Notes: a model not told the origin generated them from the sequence alone. A stretch of 23,802 bases of DNA from Pilasporangium apinafurcum (GCA_001600495.1 BCKE01000106.1:5266-29067); one strand, 5' to 3'. Shown: positions 1 to 10,044, numbered from the stretch's first letter. Numbers and translations are program-made.

Positions 1-1146
1 AAGTGTAATCCCCGCGATCTAAAGCTGTATCTCGCCAAGAAGGACGGTGCGTGGCTCGAATCGGAGACAGATGATGTGACGAAGCTAAAGGAGGGTAAAA
101 AGACTGCTTTAATCGAAACACTAACGCATAAAGACAAAGAACTGCAGGGAGAGGCTGGCCTTCAGAAAGTGTTGATGGGTATGCCGCAGCCATCAACTCA
201 TCAAATCCACGTGTTGGTGGTCATCCCAGAAAGTGCAGCGAGCGAGGCCACAGTAGCGACAACGCCGTTGACAGTAGAGCAAGTGGAAATGGCAGTGAAT
301 AAGGTACTGAAGGAACGAGAAGAGAAGCGGTCAGTCTACTCGCTGTCTGATCTGAATACAGAAAAAGAAGAGAGAATCGTGAAGAAGATGCGACTCGATG
401 TCAACTACATGGAATTTACTGAACCAGATGATACTACTATCCCGGGATATCGTTGGCTAGAAGTCGCGGAAGATGCAATAACTCAGCGAACCAACTATAT
501 GAATTATCTGAACACCCATTTGAAGACAACACTAGAAAACAAGAAACTACACTTGCTGGACATTACCGGCGACAAGACAGCCTTGTCAATAGTCGATCCG
601 CGATTGCCATTCAGAATGAACGGAACGGCAGACGTACTACTGGTTGATAACAGGTCTAAGATACACGATGAGCCCCTGGCAGGCGTCCGCGTGGTTATCG
701 AACTGAAGAAAAAAGTGGAGCGGCATCATAAACCGGAAGCATTTGGACAACTTGTGTCTGCCAGTTTGAAAGCGCCCCTGAATTGTACTCCAGTTGGGCT
801 ATTGACGGATTTGAACGACCACTGGCACTTCTCTTGGTTCAATGAGAAAAAGGTTTTGACTCACATCAGTATGAGACGCCCGAAGAACGCGTTCGAGTTT
901 ATTACAGCAGCTGTTGCTGACTCTGGCAGCTCGAAGGCATTCAATGTCCCTTTTGTTGATCGACCATTGACCAAATTCAAGATTGATGATTTTTTGCCGA
1001 TGCCTGATGATGGTGCTGACGAGATGATGGAACGATACGAATTAATGGCCGATGTGCTGGAACCAGAGTTTCTCATGGAAAGACGGATGGAGTATGCGCA
1101 GCACTTGGTACAGTCAATCCCTATGTATGCCCACATGTATGCGTAG
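1..1146 (+). CDS. Crinkler (CRN) effector, nuclease-like C-terminus, 5' end outside window
   Basis: The frame is open from the first base of the window, so the true start lies upstream. Within the visible part, LKLYLAK (residues 7-13 of the partial protein) and HVLVVIP are the two hallmark motifs of the CRN header, a ubiquitin-like domain linked to secretion and translocation of these host-nucleus-directed effectors. The C-terminal half has D211 followed by E234-x-K236 in a strand-like context (VVIELKK), as in PD-(D/E)XK nuclease folds. It shares RLPF, LLTDLN..W.F.W and NAFEFI-type motifs with the CRN at 3856-5199, so the two are paralogues. It ends at TAG with no sign of breakage. Header assignment is firm. 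Nuclease activity is inferred from the D...ExK pattern only. Confidence 0.88.
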   Translation, partial: KCNPRDLKLYLAKKDGAWLESETDDVTKLKEGKKTALIETLTHKDKELQGEAGLQKVLMGMPQPSTHQIHVLVVIPESAASEATVATTPLTVEQVEMAVNKVLKEREEKRSVYSLSDLNTEKEERIVKKMRLDVNYMEFTEPDDTTIPGYRWLEVAEDAITQRTNYMNYLNTHLKTTLENKKLHLLDITGDKTALSIVDPRLPFRMNGTADVLLVDNRSKIHDEPLAGVRVVIELKKKVERHHKPEAFGQLVSASLKAPLNCTPVGLLTDLNDHWHFSWFNEKKVLTHISMRRPKNAFEFITAAVADSGSSKAFNVPFVDRPLTKFKIDDFLPMPDDGADEMMERYELMADVLEPEFLMERRMEYAQHLVQSIPMYAHMYA

Positions 1147-2357
1147 GTGTGTTGAATTGGTAGCCAACGAGAGACTGCGTCCATATGGTATTGCTCTAAG
1201 GTAATTACCTGCTCAGTGTCACCAATACCATAAGTATCACACCATACCAGATCAGTATCACACCCTCATACTATTATTTTATTTCTTAGTAAATACAGTA
1301 CAAGCAATTGGTACAATTTTGCTATATTCCTTCTTCACATCTCTCATTTTTGGGTCTTGTGTGTGTAGCTTTTCGAATTCCACTACGAATTTTTAAACGT
1401 CCCGTAACAGTGGAGAATTCTCGTTAGCTTGCTCTCTCTGATTGTCATGCTCGACAAGAGCTTTTACAGTATCGTCATATTTTTTTGTTTTTCTAAGTAC
1501 ATTTCTTAACCGCCAGAGTCTCCAAATTTTGCACTCCTCGATCATGTGCTTGTATAGCTTCCCGCACTTCTCGAGTAGCAACAAGAACGAAATGGCCACT
1601 GAGACCCCAGTATCGCCATTTGCATTTGCTTTGGCATCGCGGATATACTCATAAACCGCATAAACAAATGCGGCAAGTTCAAAAACAAGCAAACATCAGT
1701 CAAGACAACTAAACTTTGACAGCTTCTCCGTAGGATTCTCCTTCAGAATGTGCTGTAGTATTTGTGGATCGGTCTCCAATTTGTCAATATTATCCTCAAT
1801 TGTCCCTCTGAAGATACACTTACCATCTTGTTTAGCTCTTCCACAATGCTCACAGAGTATATCCAATACAAGAACAGATACAAAACGTCAACCAAAGCCC
1901 TTCAAATGTCTTCAAGGATGCTGTTGCTGGCGCCTGGGGTGCGTTGCTGGAGGGCGTGAAAGATGCAATGAGCACATGTACAGAAGAACCCGGCTCTGCG
2001 CCTACTTAGAGTAGTTGCAGATCTGAACAAACTGATTCAGAGATTGCAGAATTCATCGTTGGATTTCCGTCATAAACGATCCTCACTTGTATGGGTTTGT
2101 CTTATTATAGTCCTCGTCACATGGAATCGTACACTGATTAAAGTGAGCTACAGCTCTCCGTTGCCCTTGACCGCTATAAAAGCATGCAGGCACATGAAAC
2201 TAGAGATAAATTAGATTGTAGTGCACTGTGTTAACCGTCCAAACTTCAAAAACTGAAAGATAAAGCAGTCATAAATCCCTTCAAATCCGATATCGTTATT
2301 TTATTGATGCTTTTGATAATTTCATTGTACATATTTTGTCCAAGTCATTCTCTTTCC
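1147..2357. other. Gene-poor stretch with decayed coding fragments
   Basis: No intact gene is visible in these 1.2 kb. GGTAATTACC at 1200-1209 repeats the palindrome found upstream of three CRNs but has no header after it. On the minus strand a frame is open from about 1890 to its stop at 1393, broken by one TGA near 1698. The part after the TGA (99 codons) is rich in charged residues with a hydrophobic start, and the part before has a CEHC...C pattern. On the plus strand 1836-2009 gives 57 codons ending in a protein-like stretch (FKDAVAGAWGALLEGVKDAM). None is recognised. They may be gene relics. A TATAAAA-like sequence at about 2176 has no evident gene. Confidence 0.3.
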
Positions 2358-2912
2358 TCACTTATCCTCACTAAAATTTCTCAAATCATCGTCATATATC
2401 GACACTATAGCTTCTTCATCGTCAATGTTACGATACTTTTCCTCATATGTTAGCATCTTTTTCCATGTACCAACCCAGATGCTTGAGTTTGACACTTTTT
2501 CACGCTCGACTCCAGATCTCGGAAGAACTTTCTGGTTGCGTTCATATACTGTATCGTGTATAGTAGTCACAAGAGATGCAGAGTAGCAGAGTGGAGGTTT
2601 TCCTCGAGGTGATGGTTCAGCAGGGAAACCGGGGTCACCTTGATGATTCCACTGCGCGATAACACTTTCAACTGTGCTTTGACAGATGCCCATGCACTCA
2701 ACTACACGTTGCCGCACTTTTCGTTGCGTTCCTGAACGTCCTTCGTCCTTTACCTTCATGAAGTAGTAATGGGAGCGCACAATCATCATTTTCTCTGCTG
2801 CCGATAGCTCATGTTTGACCTTTGGTAACTTCTCCATTTTTTGTTTGTTTATTCGAAAACGCACACCATTCAAAAGCTCTCTGTCTCCTCTTTTTATTGA
2901 TATACTCTGCAA
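2358..2912 (-). pseudogene. Truncated N-terminal part of a Tc1/mariner-superfamily transposase
   Basis: The 184-codon frame begins like an IS630/Tc1/mariner transposase. Around residues 38-90 it has a helix-turn-helix-like stretch (MMIVRSHYYFM..., GICQSTVESVIAQW) followed by a Pro/Arg/Gly-rich linker (SPRGKPP). The same layout, with similar residues (MIV..R.YF, a GI...V core), occurs at the start of the transposase at 8495-9815. The catalytic DDE part is absent: the frame ends after an acidic tail and no QDE or PxLNPIE motif follows on the minus strand. It is most likely a decayed, 3'-truncated copy. A small domesticated HTH protein is possible but unsupported. Confidence 0.5.
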
Positions 2913-2929
2913 AGTGCTTTACCAGTTGA

Positions 2930-3652
2930 GGCTTTTGTAAATTGCGTCAACAAAAACAATTCATATACCGTATACGATCCCATGTGGTGAGGACTATAGA
3001 TGAACTATACGAAATTACTCCTACGTTTAATCGAGCTAAATGTGATACAACTAACTACAATAGACTTAAGGCTCGTTTGCTTGTCGGATGCGAAATGTTA
3101 GAACTGTTACTGATTTACCAACGGTTCACATCAAAGGCGAATGTGGTCAGTATTGCTGAATTAAAAAAATGGTGTGGTAGTAAAGGGCTAAGTTTCTACA
3201 AATTATGTAAGATCACAGAATCTATTGACGAAGTTTACTAGCAAATGCCTGAACAACTCAAAATCAATCCTGTAAGTACAACTACTCAACAAGAAGAACT
3301 ATATCAGATTCTCAAACGAAGTGGAGATATCAATAATACAGAAATAATCAACTCAGTAATCAAGTTCAAAAATTGTATTTACGAAGGATACAAAAACAAT
3401 CTGCTAATTTGGAATGATAAAGCAAATTCATTTCAAACATTGAACGGTCTGAATGTATTAGTCAAGAGTAAGATCACTAACAGATTGAGTTATCAGAAAC
3501 TAGGCGCTTCATTTGATCAAGATCAACCATAAATGCTTCTCTATAAAGACCTTCTTATGCGACAGGATCGTAGCGGTAGATTTGTGCATGAAGCTTCATT
3601 AGTATCAGTTATGGATGGATTTGTTCATGTGGATGTGGATTTTTTATCAAGC
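2930..3652 (+). pseudogene. Orphan reading frame interrupted by three stops
   Basis: One frame is open from just after a TGA at 2927-2929. It runs through 2942-3238, a TAG at 3239-3241, 3242-3529, a TAA at 3530-3532, and about 40 further codons to another TAA near 3653. Composition looks protein-like on both sides of the first two stops, with many charged and hydrophobic residues and few low-complexity runs. No ATG starts the first segment. I do not recognise the protein. Other genes in the window use TAG, TGA and TAA as ordinary stops, so a different genetic code is unlikely. It is best read as a relic of an unknown gene or mobile element. Confidence 0.3.
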
Positions 3653-3705
3653 TAAGCATTTCAAGGTGACTTATCAGCGTTTTCTTCAAAAAATGATGTA
3701 GTTAG

Positions 3706-3850
3706 GTTTTTACTTTTTTTTACAAAAAATAATGAGTAATTACCTGTTAAATTTAACAGAGTTTTAAACATGTTCAAAACTTCATTCTATCGCTCGAAAA
3801 TACAGGCACCGATTTTAATTGGTCAACAAAAAGACATTTCTTCATTTGAG
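3706..3850 (+). promoter_or_regulatory. Conserved upstream module of the CRN at 3856
   Basis: A T-rich block (TTTTTACTTTTT...) leads to the palindrome GTAATTAC at 3736-3743, 112 bases before the ATG. Further on, AATTGGTCAA (an inverted CCAAT-type box) is followed by CATTTCTTCATTTGAG at 3835-3850, close to the oomycete initiator plus flanking element consensus (CATTYYNCAWTTT). The same order occurs before the CRNs at 5432 and 18232. Promoter function is inferred. Confidence 0.55.
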
Positions 3851-3855
3851 CAAGG

Positions 3856-5199
3856 ATGGTAACGTTGATGTGCATGCTAGTGGGTAAGCCGGGAAAGGCA
3901 TTCCCTGTGGACTTTGACAAGAAGAAGGTAATCGGGTACTTGAATGACGCCATCAAGGAGAAGAATCCTGATACTATCAAGTGCGATGCAAATGAGCTAC
4001 AGCTGTTCCTCGCCAAGAGGGGCAACGCGTGGCTGAAAGATGACGATGATGCTGTTGAGAAACTGGAGGACGGAGTTGTTACTAGCGACGTAAAAGCGAT
4101 GATGTGCGAAAAGGAGGAAATGGAGTCATCATGGAGTCTGCAAGAATGGTTTGATGAACACAAAATGCCAGAACCAGCTACAGGAGAGATTCACGTGTTA
4201 GTGGAACTGCCGCAGCAACCAAAAACTGACGCATCGAATAACTGTATGACGGAGGCAATGAGAAAAGCAATTGAAGACACCCTTAATCAGGTATTAGATA
4301 AAAGGTCTGCCGAAAAAAAGAAGCGCGAGTCGATAACTTTCTCTGAGTTGACAAATGCAAAGTTTTTCCGTTTGACAAGAAAGTTGAAGCTGGCGGTAAA
4401 ATTTATTGACATAGAGCAATCGCAATTGGAACAATTCAATCAAGATATTCCTGTTTTTGATTGGAAGGGCGACGTAAACGAAGATGATCAAGCAGAAAAT
4501 TACCGCAAGTATGTCCAAGAGCATTTACAACAAACACTCAAAAATTACAAACGTACGGTGATTTCAGTACATCATCGCAAATCACTTCTTAACATCGACG
4601 ACGATCGGCTTCCCTTTATTTTGAAGGGTAGCACAGATATGCTCATCCTGAAAGATCTGGGAGATGATACCATGGACAGTCTGATTCATTTTCCTGGTTT
4701 ACGTATGGCAATTGAAGTAAAGAAAGATTTGGGTCCGAAAGGCACAAATTACTCAAAGTACCGTGCGGCTGAATTTCAAGCAATTGGCAAACTCATCGCA
4801 ATCGATTTGAAAGCTATCGGACGGTCGGCAATAGTTCTACTCACTGATTTGAATCACACGTGGACTTTCTTGTGGCTGGGTGATCAATGCATATATAACA
4901 TGAATTTTGATCAACCTTCTCATGCGTTTGCATTCATGAGAGAAGCTATTGCCAAATGGAACCAATCTGACGGAAGTGTTCATATTCCATTCCCTGGACA
5001 TGAAAGACCATTGAAACGCAGAAAGATCGATGACATGATTCCTTCAAAAGCTAATATTGAAGCACAACACACATTGCGTGAAATGGTCGAGAGATATCGC
5101 TCCATTGAAGACGAGCTGGGCTTAGATATGAGTATGCCACGTGAGATTGGGCGTTTTATAGTTCAAAATATGACAGCATATCGTCATATGGATACTTGA
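3856..5199 (+). CDS. Crinkler (CRN) effector with PD-(D/E)XK nuclease-like C-terminus
   Basis: Complete 447-residue CRN. The header (residues 1 to about 120) starts with MVTLMCMLVG, carries LQLFLAK at 48-54 and ends at HVLVELP, 113-119, the usual point where C-terminal modules are exchanged. The rest has D261 and E287-x-K289 (AIEVKK), a D...ExK pattern typical of restriction-endonuclease-like folds, then LLTDLN..W.F.W. The same body occurs in the CRN at 1-1146. The ATG follows an initiator-like sequence by about 5 bases, as fits short oomycete leaders, and the header begins exactly there. No intron and no classical hydrophobic signal peptide are visible; many CRNs have weak or no predicted signals. 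CRN identity is firm. DNA cleavage is inferred. Confidence 0.92.
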   Translation: MVTLMCMLVGKPGKAFPVDFDKKKVIGYLNDAIKEKNPDTIKCDANELQLFLAKRGNAWLKDDDDAVEKLEDGVVTSDVKAMMCEKEEMESSWSLQEWFDEHKMPEPATGEIHVLVELPQQPKTDASNNCMTEAMRKAIEDTLNQVLDKRSAEKKKRESITFSELTNAKFFRLTRKLKLAVKFIDIEQSQLEQFNQDIPVFDWKGDVNEDDQAENYRKYVQEHLQQTLKNYKRTVISVHHRKSLLNIDDDRLPFILKGSTDMLILKDLGDDTMDSLIHFPGLRMAIEVKKDLGPKGTNYSKYRAAEFQAIGKLIAIDLKAIGRSAIVLLTDLNHTWTFLWLGDQCIYNMNFDQPSHAFAFMREAIAKWNQSDGSVHIPFPGHERPLKRRKIDDMIPSKANIEAQHTLREMVERYRSIEDELGLDMSMPREIGRFIVQNMTAYRHMDT

Positions 5200-5269
5200 A
5201 TTTCCAAGTCTAGAATGCATTTTCTGCTTTATGCTTGAAGTTCGATCCGAATTCATTTTTTTGTATCGA

Positions 5270-5424
5270 TGGTTTTTTACTTTTTACCAAAACCAATGGG
5301 TAATTACCTTTTTTTACTCAAAATTGTATTATACGGTTCTAAAATGTAAGAGCCGTATTTAGTAGGGATTCTACTGTACTATCGTGTTTTGATTGGTCAA
5401 TTAAAGGCATTTCTTCATTTGAAC
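5270..5424 (+). promoter_or_regulatory. Conserved upstream module of the CRN at 5432
   Basis: It has the same order as before the neighbouring CRN: TTTTTTACTTTTT, GTAATTAC at 5300-5307 (124 bases before the ATG), TTGATTGGTCAA near 5390-5401, then CATTTCTTCATTTGAAC at 5408-5424. The last element is almost identical to the one at 3835-3850 and fits the oomycete initiator/flanking pattern. Confidence 0.55.
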
Positions 5425-5431
5425 GATAACA

Positions 5432-7696
5432 ATGAGGCTGTTCTGCATCCAAACAGGAGTGAAGGGAGTGAAGGGAGATGCCTTCCATGTGGATATCGAT
5501 GCGAGTCTATCGGTCAGTGACTTAAAAGACGCAATTGCACACAAGCAGAAGTACGAGTTTGCTGCGAGTGAACTGACACTGTATCTTGCCAAGAACAACG
5601 ACGATAAATGGCTTGAATACCCTGATATTCATTTGACGGCGTTGATAGAAGAACTATTAAAAGGAGTAAAACTCAGTCCAATGGAGGATATTTGCGCTTA
5701 TTTTACCGATGCCCCGAAGAAGGTTATTCACGTCCTGGTGGTTGTTCCGGAGACTTCTACAGATTTGATGGATCAACATATCTTTCCTATGAATCAAGAC
5801 GCAGGGCATGAAAAAGATCTCAATCCATACCTTGAAGCTGCAGAGAGACTGAAGAATGAGGACGAGGTTATCAAGCTTGATGAGACTATCGACCGAATTC
5901 AAGGGGAGGATGGCGCGCCATTTATCGTATTGGAGAGCTCGTCGGGCATGGGAAAGACGCAAATGGCATTTAATCTAAAAGCTCGTGGTAGCTTGGACGT
6001 ATTTTATGTCGTTTGTGAACGAATTGGCGATACAAAGGGGCAGAAAGTGTACAGTGCATTCAAAACCATATCAAAATCATTTCGAAAATGTGTGGAAGCG
6101 GATTATGAAAGGATGGTCGAAGGCTCAGCAGGTGAAATTCGCGAAAGAGGACCATTCTATACGTATGGTTTTATATCGGCATTGCTGACTGGGGCTAAAG
6201 AATTTCGTGGAAAAAGGGAAGAAGAGGATGTCTTAGACGCCTTAGACCCAAAGAGAAGATGTTGCATTTTCTTGGACGAGTTTCCACTTCTCGACAAACC
6301 AGGAAATGAAGACAGAGTTAAGTATCTCCGATTCATGCGAAATGTATTTCGTGCGTTTGGTTTGGTGGTGATCATAAGCTCTACGAATGGCTCAGCAAGA
6401 AACCTTGTTACGACAGGTTCGCGCTCGCGAGGCGATAAGAATCCTATTTCGTGGTGTGTTGTATTCCCGTCGCTTCCGCGCTTTCAAGATCCTTCAATTG
6501 AATCCATCCCTGAAGAATTGAAGAGTATTGTGTCTAACAGTAGACCATTATTTGCAATGGAGGCACTCGTATATATTCACCGCAATCGTGTGAATGGAGA
6601 AAGTGCTGTGGAGTACATGGACAAGATGGCTAAAGCATTGGCGGAAGAGTTTATGAAATGGAAGCCGTATTCATCATGGTTTTTTGCTGGCCAAGTTTGT
6701 CTTTTCCTTTGTACAAGCTATGTGAATGATGATAAGGGTAATCTCATCAATGGCCACTTTGCGCGTCTTAGTGAAACGGAGCCGTTTACTCTGAGCATCA
6801 ACACTAATGCCAAAACAGTGAAAAACAACATTCCTTGGAAGTGTCGCTGTATGTTTCCGGCAATGAATGAAGATATCCTTCTATACCTTGTGATGATGGG
6901 AGGCAAAGAATTTCGTACATTGATAGATGTTGCTAGTGAGAAACCGCTACCATTTTATCAAGCATTATCCGAAGTGAAGAAGGAGACCGAAGTTCTGAAT
7001 TTTGAAAATACCAATCAAATTTCAAATGACGGGATGAAATTAGAGGCTCTGGTTACTGGATCTGTCGTTATTGCAAGTCACCAAGATGGCTTCTCTGGGA
7101 TTGGTTTTGGCGACTTCTTTTCTGCATTGTTGTACGAATTGGGATTAAACGAATCTCCAAATGATCTGATTGACTTTCCATTCTCAGTGAATGATCTGCA
7201 GATTCCATTTCTCGCTCCACCCAATGTAAAGTGGCCAGACTTTCCCGTTCTCAAGAAATTGAATCTGGGGAATCTTGAGAGAACGAGGAACAACGACCAG
7301 ATTGATTTCCTGATCTTAGATAATAATTTGTCTGGCGAGTGCAAAGATTACAAGGATGATTTGGAACTCAAAGTCATGAAAAAGATTATCAAAAATATTC
7401 CAAAGGAGACAAAGGTCCACCTTGTTGTTACCAACTCGCTACAAGCCTCGTATTTCAATAAAAAAGTTACGTTTGATGATTTTGTGGCAAGTGAGAAATT
7501 GACATGGTTGCAGCATGCCGTTTTTTACCGAATTAGAAAAAAAACTGGAGACAATGAGAAACCTGGAAACACTGGACTGAACGAGATTAAAGGAATCGAA
7601 AACAAGTGCAGAAAGATCAACTGCCAGCAGTGCGAAGTAAAGAAGCTGGTCATTTTCATAGAACAAAAAAATTGTCAAAAAATCAACATTGAATAG
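5432..7696 (+). CDS. Crinkler effector with P-loop NTPase and ExK nuclease domains
   Basis: A 754-residue CRN of the NTPase-nuclease (CR/RHS-like) class. The header has LTLYLAK at 48-54 and HVLVVVP at 100-106. A P-loop NTPase follows: Walker A SSGMGKT with K175, Walker B CCIFLDEF with D282-E283, and a sensor-like IISSTNG near 314-320. The C-terminal nuclease has D625 and GECK with E636/K638, spaced as in restriction-endonuclease-like folds, followed by a VHLVV strand and a terminal LVIFIEQ strand. In known CRNs such proteins act inside host cells, often in the nucleus. All key residues are present and the frame is unbroken, so the gene looks functional. The last 20 residues are Lys/Asn/Gln-rich. 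Substrate is unknown. Confidence 0.9.
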   Translation: MRLFCIQTGVKGVKGDAFHVDIDASLSVSDLKDAIAHKQKYEFAASELTLYLAKNNDDKWLEYPDIHLTALIEELLKGVKLSPMEDICAYFTDAPKKVIHVLVVVPETSTDLMDQHIFPMNQDAGHEKDLNPYLEAAERLKNEDEVIKLDETIDRIQGEDGAPFIVLESSSGMGKTQMAFNLKARGSLDVFYVVCERIGDTKGQKVYSAFKTISKSFRKCVEADYERMVEGSAGEIRERGPFYTYGFISALLTGAKEFRGKREEEDVLDALDPKRRCCIFLDEFPLLDKPGNEDRVKYLRFMRNVFRAFGLVVIISSTNGSARNLVTTGSRSRGDKNPISWCVVFPSLPRFQDPSIESIPEELKSIVSNSRPLFAMEALVYIHRNRVNGESAVEYMDKMAKALAEEFMKWKPYSSWFFAGQVCLFLCTSYVNDDKGNLINGHFARLSETEPFTLSINTNAKTVKNNIPWKCRCMFPAMNEDILLYLVMMGGKEFRTLIDVASEKPLPFYQALSEVKKETEVLNFENTNQISNDGMKLEALVTGSVVIASHQDGFSGIGFGDFFSALLYELGLNESPNDLIDFPFSVNDLQIPFLAPPNVKWPDFPVLKKLNLGNLERTRNNDQIDFLILDNNLSGECKDYKDDLELKVMKKIIKNIPKETKVHLVVTNSLQASYFNKKVTFDDFVASEKLTWLQHAVFYRIRKKTGDNEKPGNTGLNEIKGIENKCRKINCQQCEVKKLVIFIEQKNCQKINIE

Positions 7697-8362
7697 GTTG
7701 TCTAGTCTTAGCTTTTTTTGAGTCAGACTCGAACAAAAAGTAAAAAAGCCAACTATCATATTCTCATGAAGTCAATAAAGCGTACCAAATTGAATGTTGT
7801 ACTAAAGTCTATTCCAGTTAATTATGACTATGGTAATTTTTTGATATCTAAAAAAATAAACGTTTTTGGCGCGAAATTATTGAGAATATATAAAATTGGC
7901 TATTTTGCCGTTATGATTATGTTCATGGATAGGAAAAATATGCAATATGAGCAGAATGGCAGTCCGCCGAATTTATTTTCAATTTTCGGCGCTCTCAAAC
8001 GGGATATCGTCAGCAGTTTCATAATAGTCGTCTTCAACTTTGATGCAATGTTTGACGTACTTAGTGTTAGATTATATTGAAGCTTTTATGATGTAGTTGT
8101 AACTTGTGCACAAGATGGTAATGCAAAAAGTAAATGTATTTTGTGTGTTTAATCAAACAACAATAAGATGTCTTTGTTAGCTCCTCTCTACAAACGTTCT
8201 TCGTTTATTGATTCCTAGCCACACAATATACAAAACCCAATATGTAAGTGCTTCGTACGCGCTGGTGTTCTGGAACATCCGATTGATTTGACATCCTGTA
8301 AACCACCTTGAGTTATCAGCACTTGGCATAGTAGATACAACTTGAACCAAAAAATTTGATCG

Positions 8363-8425
8363 GACACGGACTCGAACCCACGACTTCAGGCTTGGAATTT
8401 GAACCTGGAACCACTGCACCATAGT
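8363..8425 (-). repeat. tRNA-like (SINE head-like) sequence inside the transposon
   Basis: Read on the minus strand it has a box-A-like TGGTGCAGTGG and a box-B-like GTGGGTTCGAGTCC at tRNA spacing, with a CCAGG...CCTG arm between. The acceptor arms do not pair and the T stem is poor, so it is not a working tRNA. The GTCGTGGGTTCRA core is shared with the units at 10045 and 12343. It is probably a tRNA-derived short interspersed element or a tRNA relic. Confidence 0.45.
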
Positions 8426-8494
8426 GAACTCAATATAAAACGATGTCAAATCCTTTACCTTGATACTTCACACATTGCACACACGCGGACTCGA

Positions 8495-9815
8495 TCACTT
8501 CCAACACTTAGCCCATTCATCAGCCGTATTTTGATCAAACCGTTCGGCCGTAAGACACTCTACTTCAGAATGCGAAAAATTGACGTTGCGCTTTGCGACA
8601 TAGCCCTTTACATTCCCCCATACCATTTCAATTGGATTGAGTTCTGGGTGTGAGACTGGTAGGAGCAGAATATCGCAATCAAACTTCGCTGCTAAAAACC
8701 TGAGCTAGATACACAGGCTTCGGCTTGTTTGTCTTGCATATGGCTTCTAATTCAATCCTTTTGAGGGTCATGTAGTCGTCATACGTGATTAGTGCGCGCC
8801 CATCCATCTCATGTCGAATTTTTTGTCGTAGTAGCCAATCGACATATTCTGCTTTCTTGAAAGTTGATCTCGCAGGTTTCGACTCCTCTGTTAGCACAGT
8901 ATGATAGGTAGCACGATCAATAACCACAACGGAGCGCGCTGGAATAGACGAGAAAACCTTCTTCTCGAGCCAATCAAGGAAAACGGAAGAGTTCATTTCG
9001 GTGTGGTAGTCTGAGCCTTGAAGAGCGTTCTTTCCACGGAAAATCAGCGCAGCGCCTTTGACGAACCCATCCTCATTTCCAACATGACAAATTATAGAGT
9101 GCATGCCTTGTCCTGACGGCATCTGCAACCCTCCCTCACCGTTCTCGTCCATCCACGCTTTCGCCGGGGTCATGTTCTTCGTTACCCAAGTTTCATCCTG
9201 GTAGAATATGGGGCGACCTTCGTCACGATAGCGTCGGATCGTTTGGATGTACTGCAGCCTCTGTAGCGCGACGGACTGTTTTTCCTTGATTGCTTGATAG
9301 TGGGTTGGCCGTTTACTGTACGAAAACGACATATTCTCCGTCAGCACTCGGTAAAGAGTCGTCCGACTCCAATGCCAATGGCATGCTCTCGTCCCACGTG
9401 TCTGCTGAAGCTCGTCAAGCAGAGTGTCCAATGTAACGGGTTTTTTTGCGCGAAACATATTAAACATAGTCGAACGAATGACTGGGAAGAGTGCTTCTGG
9501 GACTGTACGAATGCGTTCCCTTGTTTCCGGTTCATCATCGCTTGGTAATTCGTCCTCCGTCTCGATCATCTTGCTGGCCTTTTTTACCAGGCCCTCGGAG
9601 ATGCCAAGACAGACCGCAGTGCGCTTCACAGGCTGCGCCGAATTGAATCGCTTTCCTGTATTATATTCCTTAACGAAATATGCGCGCGTATCAACAATCA
9701 TTTTTGCTATTGTTTTTGTCATGCGACGAAAGCAGCGGGTGCGCTTTTTGGGCGCCTTTTGCTTCGTCATAACCTGCCACTTCACTGGTCCCTCCTTCTC
9801 GCTTGACAGATCCAA
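8495..9815 (-). pseudogene. Transposase with DDE motifs, broken by one frameshift
   Basis: The first 378 codons (9815 down to 8679) have an N-terminal HTH region, then YQDETWV with D207 and VVVIDRATYH with D300, the first two catalytic acids of an IS630/Tc1/mariner DDE domain. The frame then ends. One base over in phase the sequence continues with HPELNPIEMVW, the third-acid motif, and runs on to a TGA at 8495-8497. The phase change falls at a run of five A (8694-8698, plus strand), so a single-base indel or assembly error explains it. About 95 residues separate the second D and the E, far more than the 34-41 of classical Tc1/mariner families. The gene lies inside the TIR pair 7805-9973. Confidence 0.75.
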
Positions 9816-10044
9816 TCGAAATCAGGTTTTTACGTACGAAAAGCTTGTATTTCAGTCAGTCAAATGAAATTTATCTTATTTGCACAGCTGCAATAGTTTT
9901 TCTGTAAAAGCAGTTATAAAACCATACCCCTAATTTTCCAAATTCCAGGGACATAATTATCTGGAATAGACTTTAATTACATTCATTTTTGTTTTATTTT
10001 ATGCTTGTGTATAAATAGTTTTGGATTCACTTGAAAACACTAGC

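Larger units (their letters stand above)
7805..9973 (-). mobile_element. Tc1/mariner-superfamily DNA transposon with imperfect TIRs
   Basis: The left end AAGTCTATTCCAGTTAATTA at 7805 matches, in inverted orientation, the sequence ending at 9973. Thirteen bases are perfect, then 8 of 9, then the match decays over about 40 bases. Both ends abut TA (7803-7804 and 9974-9975), the target duplication of this superfamily. The element is 2169 bp and carries the broken transposase 8495-9815 plus about 690 bp of non-coding DNA with a tRNA-like insert at 8363-8425. Divergence between the TIRs and the frameshift suggest an old or inactive copy. Confidence 0.7.

Noticed and set aside
2930-3652. Alternative genetic code with TAA/TAG read as Gln
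   Set aside because: The CRN at 1-1146 ends with TAG where its homology ends, and the CRNs at 5432 and 18232 also end at TAG. No gene in the window needs reassignment.
3774-4163. Minus-strand frames opposite CRN headers (also 5401-5598 and 18192-18636)
   Set aside because: Antisense shadows of conserved header codons, Ser-rich and without independent features.
7718-8080. 120-codon plus-strand frame
   Set aside because: It starts outside the transposon and crosses its left terminal repeat, with Lys/Ile/Phe-rich composition of A/T-rich DNA. Not a credible gene.
9424-9867. 147-codon plus-strand frame
   Set aside because: It is antisense to the transposase HTH region and has no recognisable features.
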